Below, in pieces: positions 9,876 to 18,777 of a stretch of DNA of 23,497 nt; the stretch's first letter is position 1, and every line of letters starts with the position of its first letter. Where the stretch lies: assembly GCA_003833135.1 (NCBI GenBank), contig QZLH01000344.1, forward strand, positions 9,927 to 33,423. The letters run 5' to 3'. The DNA comes from Oehlia diaphana. Lineage: Eukaryota > Glomeromycota > Glomeromycetes > Glomerales > Glomeraceae. Below the pieces are notes generated by a model, which searched no databases, had not been told where the DNA came from, and was given only the letters and a program-made list of their open reading frames with translations. A program made the translations under genes and the position numbers.

Positions 9876-10585
9876 CCTGGAAAAGAATAGAGTCTTAAAG
9901 CGTTAATGTCAAACGATAATCAAGTAATGCAAGGAATCCAATATTAAATAATATTAATGCATCTGTTGAATCTTTGTTAAACTAACAAATTGTTAATGCA
10001 TTTTTTAACTCATCCATTTGACGCGAATACTTGAATCTCGTGAAATTGGCTATAAGTAACTGAAAAATTTTAGTCATATTTAATTATTAATGTCGTGAAA
10101 GATAATAAATTTTCATATTATGAAAAAAAAAATTTCATGTAGTTAAATGTCCTATAATTTATTTAAAAAAATTATTTTATAAATGCATTTATTAGTCATT
10201 AGTCATTACATACGAGAAAAAGATATTATCATAAAGTACAGTACATTAGAAAAGTCCGTACCAAAATTGTTAAGGTGATTCATGTTTACCACAATTAATT
10301 ACTATAAGCATTACTTGCATCTGAATTCATCCGATTTTAATTCTTTTTTTTTCGAATAAAAGAAATCTCCCCGTTTCATTAATCTGCATATCAATTATAT
10401 ATACATATATTAATTTAGTATAGTTTGAGTATAACTGGAATAGTAGTTATTAAAATTTTTCGGCAAACTCCATTTAATTGTTGTTTCCTATAATATTTGG
10501 TTATTGTTCATTCGATTAGGAATATGTAGGATTTTAATGACCGATATTTATATGAGTCATCCAGCATTAATTTCTGATGACCGAC
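9876..10585. other. AT-rich stretch without recognised gene
   Basis: No gene, repeat or RNA is recognised. It may contain the erased end of the kinase relic. Confidence 0.4.
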
Positions 10586-10644
10586 AGTTATTGGATGGGG
10601 ATATCGGTCTTCGACCGATATCTTCTTTCCCCCATCCAATAACT
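10586..10644. other. Long two-part hairpin
   Basis: AGTTATTGGATGGGG (10586-10600) is perfectly complementary to 10630-10644, and ATATCGGTC (10601-10609) to GACCGATAT (10613-10621), with a three-base loop TTC. Only an eight-base pyrimidine bulge (10622-10629) separates the two stems on the 3' side. That is 24 perfect base pairs in 59 bases. A further GACCGATAT lies at about 10539-10547 and CCGATAT again at about 10776. There is no convincing reading frame. It may be a structured RNA, a MITE core or a DNA hairpin. Confidence 0.75.
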
Positions 10645-11530
10645 ATTTATTATAATATACTAAATTATTATACTATTATACGTAATAGAGATTTAGAAAA
10701 TAAACGTTACAATCATTAATCAAGATAAAGATAAGGAGAAAGATGGTAGCGTTCCGAATTATGTTTATTCTATAACCGATATGTGGCATTGTCCGAGTGC
10801 CATCATTTTCACGCCTTCATCATTTTATCATGCATGTTGTGTTGTGATTGTCAAATGATAATAATACAAGGAACGAAAAAAGAAACAACACATCAGATAT
10901 ATTTTTTACGCGAAAAAAAAAAGTGAAAAAAGAAATTTCGTCATCGTTATTTAAAATTTCTATTAGAGTGATACAATTCATGCCAAAAAAAAAACTACTG
11001 ACATAATCCACTTGTGTATGCATGTGAACAAATTATATAAGTTTTTTTTCCTATAATTTAAATTTTGTTCTCTTCGGAAAGTAGTTACCACGTAAAAATG
11101 TATGAAATGCGCAAAAATGCAAAATGCGTTAAAAATGCGTAGTAATAATTTTCTGTGAAATTCATTCCATGAAAATCAATCCTGTATACCATATAAAGCG
11201 ATCGACATAATATGCTGTTTTCATTATTTGGTTTACAAGTTTAATTGTAGAATCGCAGTAATATTATCAATGTAGAATGATTAATCATTTTAAAATGATA
11301 ACTATCACGTGATTTGAACTATCCCTTAGCCGTTAATAGAAAATATCATATATACAAAAAATAAAACCTTAGATTATTAAAATCATTGATGGCCATTTTA
11401 TTTTACTTTTAATAATAAACTAAATTGATACATTTCTTTCTTGTGATCTCTTCACACCTCTTGTCACAATGAATTACAATATTAAATTAAATATAATAAA
11501 AATAAAACAATATTATAATAGATAATTTAA
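10645..11530. other. AT-rich stretch without recognised gene
   Basis: The stretch holds no supported gene. Short repeats of the type AAAATGCGTAAAAATGC occur at about 11094-11142, and a TCACGTGAT palindrome at 11305-11313. Confidence 0.4.
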
Positions 11531-11594
11531 GAGAGGGAAGGAGGGGAAGGAGGGAAAGGAGGGGAGAGGAGGGAGATGAGAGGGGAGGATAGGG
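11531..11594 (+). repeat. G-rich polypurine tract, possible G-quadruplex
   Basis: Sixty-four bases almost entirely purine (a single T at 11577 and another near the end) in an otherwise AT-rich region. There are at least seven runs of three or four G separated by 5-8 bases (AAGGA, AAGGA, AAAGGA and so on), which meets the usual G3+N1-7 pattern over most of its length. It can be seen as a degenerate (GGGGAAGGA)n minisatellite. It could form a quadruplex or a triplex; no gene is nearby. Confidence 0.75.
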
Positions 11595-12358
11595 ACTACT
11601 CATTACTGTAAACAACATTTCTTAATTTCTAACTATAAGAATCAACCACTCATTACGAAGAATAAGGGTACATACTCAAATGATGTGTCCTAAATCTCCT
11701 TGCTAAACATAAATAAATAAAATAATTAGATTTTCGTGATTTAATCTTCTCATTAATAACGGATTTCGAAGGTGTAAAAAATACATACATTGCACTATAT
11801 TAATCTATATTTATGTCTTTACAAAATAAATCTTACCATTTTATAAAATGAAATCTGATTATCGATTGATGCTTTGTTCACATCAATAAAACTGAAAGAA
11901 TAAAAACAATTTAGTATGGATAATAATAACTTTTAAATTTTTTTTTAAAAAGTAAAATTAAAAAAAGAAAAAAGAAAGAAAAATCAGAGAGGCATTTTCT
12001 CAACAATTAAAATAAATTATTCAGTTTGAAACAGCCTTATGCAAAAAGATATCATCATTCATTCTTTTATTTATTATTTTTTGTTTTTTATATTTTATTT
12101 TGAAAGAGAATAAAATTAGAAAATTATAAAATTACCTTAAAAAGAATTTTACGAAGGAATTTTTGAAAACAAACTAAAATAGTAATAGATGGATTGTTAA
12201 AAAAAGAGAAAATGTTTTTTTTAATCCGGAGAAAAGATTAAGAAAAAATTTTTTTGTGTCTTGTGATCATTGCCTAATAAGGATAACTGACGTAATTGGA
12301 TTACTAATTCAACAATGACTGCGCTTTTCGCTTTTTCTAAAAAATTTTTAAAATTTTA
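11595..12358. other. AT-rich stretch without recognised gene
   Basis: Homopolymer runs of A and T dominate. No gene or repeat is supported. Confidence 0.4.
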
Positions 12359-12442
12359 CTGGGTAGTAATTAGCCGAAATTAGCCAGAATAAATTTGGTG
12401 AAATAAAATTAGCCGCCGAAATTAGCCGAAACAAAATTCGCC
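12359..12442. repeat. TAGCCGAAAT repeat cluster
   Basis: At least three units of the type TTAGCCGAAATTAGCC plus a TAGCCAGAAT variant occur within ~84 bases. They resemble the CCGAAATT units at 8027-8335 and TAGCCAGAAT inside the LTR at about 1933, so the same short repeat vocabulary is dispersed across the window. Confidence 0.5.
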
Positions 12443-13802
12443 TTTTTGTGATGTTTTTTTATTATGATTGTAATTGAATAAATAACTGCGCCAGTACTAC
12501 GCCACATTCGCTCCTCTCCTCTCTTTTATGTCTTTATTTCATCAGTTCATTACCGTTCTTACTTTCCTTTTTTTTCTCCTTTTCTCTTTTTGCCCTTTTC
12601 ACCATTTCACATCTATTTTACGATATTTACTATTTCAAAATAAATATATAACCTTTTTCTATTTTACGTTCAATTTTTTTAGCCTTTTCAGCCTTTGCGT
12701 TTTTTCGTGATCCATTTAAAATTATCTTTGTTACGAAACTTGTATTTTAGTTGATCTTGACCAAATGCGATTGTTAAAAAGATTTCACAATTCATTGTAA
12801 TTTCTATAACTTTATAATCCTCCTGCATAAATTTCCTTAATAGAAATAATTGCTTTATGATAATCTGGACCTTCGCTGCTTTAATCTTTGTTTCTTTAAA
12901 ATATTGTCTTTATATTGCACAAAGGGAGCTTTAATTTAATGCTGCATTAGTACAAGTTAATTAAGATATCACATGCATGTATTTTTTTTTAGTTTAGGGG
13001 GAAAATTTTCTATATTTCATTGTTAAAAAAGATGTATGTTCATAATATTTTCACGACAAATTAAAAGTTTTAAACTTTGATAATATCAAAAGCATCTAAA
13101 CTCCAATCTTTTCCTTTTAAATGTAAATTATTTAAATTTTATTTGTCGCAATAATCGGAATATGAACTAATTTTTTTTTTTGCGTGATTTTATTATTACT
13201 GAATTCGTCCGGCTTAAAATGTGATAAATATTTTTTGCTGTAATGTTTTGTATCCTTTGCGTTTTTTCATGGTAACATTAAACCAATATGATACTCGGAA
13301 TCCGGAATACCAATCATTCTTTTGAATTGTTAAATTTTCTAAATTTCTTTTAAATTTTTCTTTGAATAATTTTTTGGAAAATTGTGATAGTAAATTTTCC
13401 GAATCCAGTATTTGTCAAATTGTTCTCAAATGTTCTGTGCATATTGTTTATCGTTTAGGCCGAATTAAGTGATAAATAGAATGATTTTATAGATTCTAGA
13501 AATTCTAGAATGGAAGAAGTTTTCCAGAGAACAAGTAATTGTACGAATGATTTTCATTGTGAATATCATACTCTTAAAAGTAATTATTTTTTTATTTACC
13601 CTATTTCGGGAAAGTTCTTTTAAAAATTCTATATAAAACGGCGTTTTCAGAGGGAGTTCCAAAAATTTTTTTTAAACACTTTTATTTATAAATAAAAGAA
13701 ATAACAGTTGATTATAAATTTTATAACAAATTTTTGTTATAAAAAACTTAAAAACCACTTTACTTTATTAGCCGTATTTTCCGCTTATAAAAAAAAAAAA
13801 AG
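12443..13802. other. Gene-free stretch upstream of the kinase-like gene
   Basis: No gene is supported here. CCTTTGCGTTTTTTC is present twice (12692-12706 and 13254-13268). The last ~60 bases before the ATG at 13803 hold TTATTAGCCG and TTATAA followed by a run of A, presumably promoter and leader of the kinase-like gene; no single TATA element can be chosen. Confidence 0.4.
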
Positions 13803-15300
13803 ATGGGTGTTACAAGAAAGAACTATTGTCCCGAGTGTCAACAATGTTTAGGAACTTCAATATATTGGTGTAAACCTTGTCAATCTACACAATTTGAAGA
13901 AAATTTTGATAATTGGACAACGGGGGATAAAGGAATAGATTATTTTATTAGAGAAACCCAGTTAAAAGCAAATGACTGTACAGAATATTTAGAATGGATT
14001 CCTTTCAATTCTTTTATCGGAGTAAGTAAATATGACGTATCCGAAGTAGGGACTGTATATACTGCAAATTGGAAGAAAGGACCCCGAGATTGTTGGGATG
14101 AAAATGAGAAAATATACGTTGAAAAGAAAGAATTAATTAAAGTAGCATTACATTCTCTTGGTAATACTCCTTCATTATTTCTTAAAGAGGTGAGAATATT
14201 TTATAAGATAATTTTTATAAAAAAAAAAAAAAAATTTTTTCAAAAAAATATTAAAATTTTATTTTTTATTTTTTTAGTTAAAAAGACATTATTATTCTCG
14301 TGTTAAAAGTGGTCTCATGATTCGTTTGTTTGGAGTAACTCGAGAAACCGTAACAGGGCATTTAATGATGGTTGCTGAAACAGTTGAATGGGATTTAAGA
14401 CATTATGTATCTCATCATTTTGCTCGTCTTACTTGGGAACGTAAATTATCAATACTTCATTCGATAGCCTGCGCTTTAGAACAATTACATAATGGAGAAC
14501 AAGTTCATCGTGATAAAACAACTCATGGTAAATTCTTTAAAAATCATTTGGAAATTCCAGTAAATGAATTAGGACTTGGGGAGAGTAAAGATCCAATACC
14601 AATAATAGGGTATTATAAGAATGATTTATTACCTTTCATGGCACCAGAAATATTAAGAAATGAAGGTTATACTAAAAAATCGGATATTTATACTTTTGGT
14701 ATTTTAATGTGGGAACTTTTATCAAATCGACCTCCATATTACGATCATAATCATACAAAACTTATCAACGCAATTTTATATAATGACCTTCGACCAAAAT
14801 TAAATACTGATATACCTGAATGTTATATTAATTTGATGAAACAATGTTGGTCATCAGATCCTTCTTTACGTCCTTCAATAAGAGATTTAGTTAATCAATT
14901 AGGTGAATGGCATTTATATAAAAAACAATCCGATCAATTTGATCGAGCAGAACGAAAAAGATTATCTTATATGAAATCAAAAGGTTTAGATACTTCTCCT
15001 AATAGATTAATAACTCCTCCAAAAATCCATCCTCAAGCCATTTATACTTCTCGTAAATTGAAATTCCCTATAATACCGTTAAATACACAGAAAATGCTTC
15101 GAAATACGACAACTTATGAAGATCAATCGTCAACAATAGATATGGCTTCTTTAATGGTTAAAGATGAAAGTTTCTTTATGAAAAATAATTTATTACAACA
15201 AAGAAAATTAGAGGATGATATAGATGAAGATCTTATAAGGCAATATGAACTATCTATTCCTTTTGACACACTTCCTCAAGATCTTTTAGTTACATCATGA
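13803..15300 (+). CDS. Kinase-like protein, probable pseudokinase (2 exons)
   Basis: Joining 13803-14189 and 14278-15300 gives 469 aa, phase 0. The N-terminus has C9-P-E-C12 and C23-K-P-C26, a small zinc-ribbon-like unit. The kinase fold follows: EWIPFNSFIG (64-73), a glycine loop reduced to SEVGTVY, then VALHSL with His117 where the ATP-anchoring Lys should be. HRD is at 206-208, but HRDKTTHGKFF lacks the usual Asn. DFG is replaced by ELG (226-228). APE (251-253) and SDIYTFGILMWE (264-275) are intact, as are the C-lobe WSSDPSLRPS and a tail of about 120 residues. Loss of Lys, Asn and the metal-binding Asp predicts little or no phosphotransfer, so a scaffold or allosteric role is more likely than catalysis. 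Nothing in the frame is broken, so the gene itself looks maintained. AATAAA signals lie at 15388-15393 and 15513-15518. It belongs to the tyrosine-kinase-like group by appearance. Confidence 0.85.
14190..14277 (+). other. Intron of the kinase-like gene
   Basis: An 88-base intron with donor GTGAGA after CTTAAAGAG and acceptor TTTTTTAG before TTAAAAAGACAT. It is almost pure A/T. Removal joins FLKE to LKRHYY in phase 0 and restores the kinase alignment across the alpha-C helix. Without splicing the first frame would end within A-rich nonsense at 14306. Confidence 0.85.
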
Positions 15301-16646
15301 TATTTAGTTTATTATTATTTATGTTTTATATATGTATTTATTTTTTTTTATTTTATTTTTATGAATTAATTTTGTATTTACGATATTAATAAATAATATT
15401 TTAAAAGAAGAAAAAAAAAATAAATATTAAGGAAAACGTTTAAGAAATTTTATAATGTTTAATATGTAATGTTAGATTAGTATATATATAGCGTATTTAA
15501 GATGATATGATAAATAAAAAAGTTTCAACCTTTGTCATTTAAAATTTATAACGTTTTTATTTCTTTATTGTATTGTTTCTATAATTTGAAATTAAATTTC
15601 AAAGCATTTAGCAGTAGCGAGACAATGGAAATAATGGAAATGGTGGAAATGGTTCGTATTGAGTTTAAAATACTATAAATTAATAATAATTAATTATCAT
15701 TCCGGTATTAAAGTTTCAATGTTCTTAGTGACCTGTAATCTTTCGTAAGGAAAGCTGGCGGATTTCAGAATCTCCCTTTAAAATATTTTGTATAATCATT
15801 GTTTATGACTTTTCCTTCGACTAAGCGTGATCACGTGATTTTCGAAGATGGGGTGATTTACTACGTTTTGAGTCTAGCTCGTCTAAGTTTTTCGGCCCGG
15901 TCCGGCCCGGTTCGCTTTTACAAAATTTTTGTTCCCTTTTAATGTTTAGTTTGATTGACTTTAACTTGTAATCATATGTTATTGTTGAGGATCAAACTTC
16001 CGTAGTAAATCGACTACAATTACTATAGGTTTGCCTATTGTCGACCATATTTGTTTCAGTTGAATCAAAACCAGATAATTCTTTTTATCACCTGGCTACT
16101 AATTGGTATTTAGGATTTTTTCCGCCCAGTTATAAACTGGCGTATATCTAGGATGATAAAAAAAGTTATTTACTGATCTAGTTTAGGATGTATATCCTAC
16201 TAGTTAATACTTGGCGAGAGTATAGTAAATCTGTAAATGTAATATGCAATCGTCAATCATCGAATTATTCAATCATGAATAATTTCAGTAAAATAAATGT
16301 TTGGCTTCGATTATTCTGCAATTACATTACAAAAAATAGATAAATAGAATCGAATATGTAATAGTTTTAGACGCCGTGATCATCGTGAATACGATACGAT
16401 ACGTAATAATGATAATTTTAATATTTAGGTTCTGAAATATATACTGAAATACTATAAATGTGCTTAAATTAGACTTTTAATCATCTGATGTCTCGTGACT
16501 AATGACATCATTGTGCACAGTAAAAATTTGATTTATAATATAAAAATACTTTTGACCTATTTTGTTTAACCAATCTTTCAATTTTTCTTTAACCTTCCAC
16601 TCATAATATCAAAATTTTTTTCTTTCAATTTTTGTTCAATTTAACA
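15301..16646. other. Intergenic region between the two intact genes
   Basis: It starts with the kinase-like gene's 3' UTR. A short tandem of ATGGAAAT/GTGGAAAT units lies at about 15624-15651. The direct repeat CGGCCCGGT occurs twice (15893-15901, 15903-15911), unusually GC-rich for the window. A GATCACGTGATT palindrome is at 15830-15841. Two small hairpins are at 16126-16140 and 16178-16203. The last ~70 bases (T-rich, ending TTTAACA) are the probable leader of the next gene. No gene was recognised. Confidence 0.5.
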
Positions 16647-17105
16647 ATGGGTAACGTACTTTCCTTAATGGATCAACCAGATGATGAAACTTATGCTCCA
16701 AGATATCATAACCCGCATCAATATCAAACGCAATATCCTCTTTATACTACGACAAGACAATCATCAGCACCATATCATAATATGCTTGCATCAACTGAAG
16801 AAGAAAGTACCCGTCAATCATATGAACAATTAAGATATGAAAGACTTAGACGTGAAAGGATTAAGCGTAAGGAATTAGAAAAATTTGAAATTGAACAAGA
16901 AGAATACGCAAAAAAGTTAAGAGAACAAGAGTCTTTAGAAAGACTTAGACTAAAAGATAAAAGAGAAAGACATAGAACTCATGATATTAATAGCGACATG
17001 TCATATCAATTTAACAAGAAAGAACAAAATAAGGATTTTAGAAGTAATCCAGATATAAGACAACATGTTGAATATGATTCATATGATAGGCAAATTAGAT
17101 ATTGA
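16647..17105 (+). CDS. Small coiled-coil protein with N-myristoylation signal
   Basis: The protein has 152 aa. The start is the ATG at 16647; an in-frame TTG 15 bases upstream can be ignored because the ATG has a good context (AACAATGG). The sequence begins MGNVLSLM: Gly2 and Ser6 fit the MGxxxS/T rule for N-myristoyltransferase, so membrane attachment is likely. Residues ~10-50 are polar and rich in Tyr, Gln and Pro. Residues ~55-125 are very rich in Arg, Lys and Glu (for example YERLRRERIKRKELEKFEIE) and should form a long charged helix or coiled coil. The tail is polar (Asn, Asp, Tyr). There is no cysteine for palmitoylation next to Gly2 and no known catalytic domain. I do not recognise the family; a membrane-tethered adaptor is an inference. 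The frame is intact and uses AT-rich codons like the kinase-like gene. Confidence 0.7.
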   Translation: MGNVLSLMDQPDDETYAPRYHNPHQYQTQYPLYTTTRQSSAPYHNMLASTEEESTRQSYEQLRYERLRRERIKRKELEKFEIEQEEYAKKLREQESLERLRLKDKRERHRTHDINSDMSYQFNKKEQNKDFRSNPDIRQHVEYDSYDRQIRY

Positions 17106-18365
17106 CGTACAAGACTTTGAAAGAGTCAGGGGCTTTATGCCGATAATAATGATGATCAAGATATCAATTAAAGGAATACATGTATGTTATTATATCATAT
17201 TGTGTTTTTATTGTCGTTAAATTATTATTGATTTTATTTGAATTATTTGATTTATTGATTTTTATTTCTTTTTTAACTCATATATCTTGGTTAAGGTCTT
17301 TTTCATTCTTGTTTAAAAATTTCTTAGATTTAACGAGATTACAATTTTGTATAAACGATTAGTCGATTATATTATATAAATATTATGTGTAATTAAAGTT
17401 ATGTATATACTAAATTTTTTTTTTGGAATGAATTCTTGATTTTTTTAATTTCATTTAAGCGTTTGTTTATTTGCATTTTTTTTTTTTTTTTTATGAATTA
17501 AGGTGCGAGATTTTATTATACTTGAAATTATATTTTTTCTTTTTTATGCCAATAATTAGTATCATCAGTAAGAATTAGAATATTAAAATTGGATTTATTG
17601 TAGAAAACTAAAGGGTTACATTAAATATATTGTATTTCACTTATCTTTGTATAAAAATATAAAAGAGGAGTAGGGGGATGTTATTGTTGTAAACTATATT
17701 TTATGATTTATGTCGCCCTGAATCTAATATTGATAAATGCAATATTGGACAAGTAATCTTTATTTATCGTCTAAAAATAATTTTAATCGTATTCGTTTCT
17801 TTGTCAAAAATTGAGATTTTCTGTATGAATAATCATGTGCCCACTTTCTTTTTCTAGTAAAATATAAATGATAATAATTTGAATGATTCGGAAGGTTAAA
17901 GAATGAAATTTATATTGCGTCAAAGTATAGAAATTTATGTAATTTAATCTATTATTATAGAAGTGTGTGATAATGCATAGCAGCATCACTTATAATTCTT
18001 TTATAAAGCAAAGTTTCATTATTTTTTTCTTATGAATGTTTGATCGAATATAGAGTGGTTTAATTTGTGTCCTTTTAATTAATGACAGAATCTGTACAAT
18101 AGATGCGCCATCAAGCGCATGTATTCGTAACCTGTTGGATTTTTTTAATTTTTTAATTGCAAAAATTCATGTGTTGTTCCTTAGGCCTGTGTCAAATACC
18201 GACGCGCGTCACTTTCCACATAACATTAAGATATAATTAAACATTAAATTTTCAAGTCTTAAAAAATTTTTATTTAATAGATTTATTTATCACATTAAAA
18301 ATAAAATATTTGACTATTAAAAACACTTCATTCAAAATTATTAAATTTTAAATTTTACCAATATA
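17106..18365. other. 3' flank and AT-rich intergenic region
   Basis: Begins with the 3' UTR of the preceding gene. Open frames on either strand are short, hydrophobic or composed of AT-rich words and have no family resemblance. The perfect palindrome GACGCGCGTC occurs at about 18202-18211. Nothing else is supported. Confidence 0.5.
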
Positions 18366-18371
18366 TACATA

Positions 18372-18475
18372 ATTGTCCGGAGCGAAGCGAAGGACTATAT
18401 ATGTTAATGACATATTGGATCACGTGGCGATGTCCGTTTGTCCGCACGCGTCACGTCGGCTGATTCTTTGTGCTA
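18372..18475. repeat. GC-richer repeat block beside the Helitron
   Basis: Begins GTCCGGAGCGAAGCGAAGGAC, whose outer GTCC/GGAC can pair, and continues with GATCACGTGG, then GTCCGTTTGTCCG (two GTCCG units) and ACGCGTCACGTCGG. It is much richer in CpG than its surroundings. It lies ~300 bases beyond the stop of the minus-strand Helitron gene, where a Helitron's 3' hairpin would be expected. However, no CTRR follows the hairpin on the minus strand, so the assignment to a Helitron end is only possible. It may be an independent dispersed repeat. Confidence 0.4.
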
Positions 18476-18518
18476 CATAGATAAACAACCTGATAAACAA
18501 GATAAGCTAGTGTTAGTA

Positions 18519-18583
18519 CTGTGTTACAAAATATACTGCGCAAAATTAGTGTTACAAGAATAGTGTTACAAGATATACTGCAA
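18519..18583 (+). repeat. Short tandem GTGTTACAA repeats
   Basis: GTGTTACAA appears three times (18521, 18549, 18563). The first and third copies are followed by ATATACTGC or GATATACTGC. The repeats are imperfectly spaced (28 and 14 bases, an exact two-to-one ratio). Confidence 0.6.
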
Positions 18584-18777
18584 AAAAAAAGATGTGAAAA
18601 AAAAAAATTAAAATGTTTTGTAGAATTAGAAATTTTAGTTAGATTCGTAAAAATAAAATAATGTATTTTATTTACAACACAAACGCGCGCTAAATATAAT
18701 ATTAGACATAATAAAATGTTTTTATCAAAAATACCTTCAGTTTTTTTGTTTTTTTATTGTTAGATTTATTATTAAAT

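Noticed and set aside
10504..10719. 71-codon plus-strand frame
   Set aside because: It runs straight through the 59-nt hairpin; the protein has no family signature and the hairpin explains the sequence better.
12528..12710. Hydrophobic Phe/Leu-rich frame that looks like a membrane protein
   Set aside because: It is translated T-rich low-complexity DNA; such frames also occur at 17180-17362 and elsewhere by chance.
12692..13268. Repeated CCTTTGCGTTTTTTC as possible element ends
   Set aside because: The copies are direct, 15 bases long and T-rich, and have no matching flanks or content; chance is sufficient.
13803..14306. Reading the first kinase frame as a separate 167-aa protein
   Set aside because: The part after 14189 is poly-A/T intron sequence; splicing to 14278 restores the kinase alignment in phase.
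16632..16646. Alternative upstream start (TTG) for the myristoylated protein
   Set aside because: The ATG at 16647 has a good context and yields the N-terminal MGxxxS signal; a TTG start would bury it.
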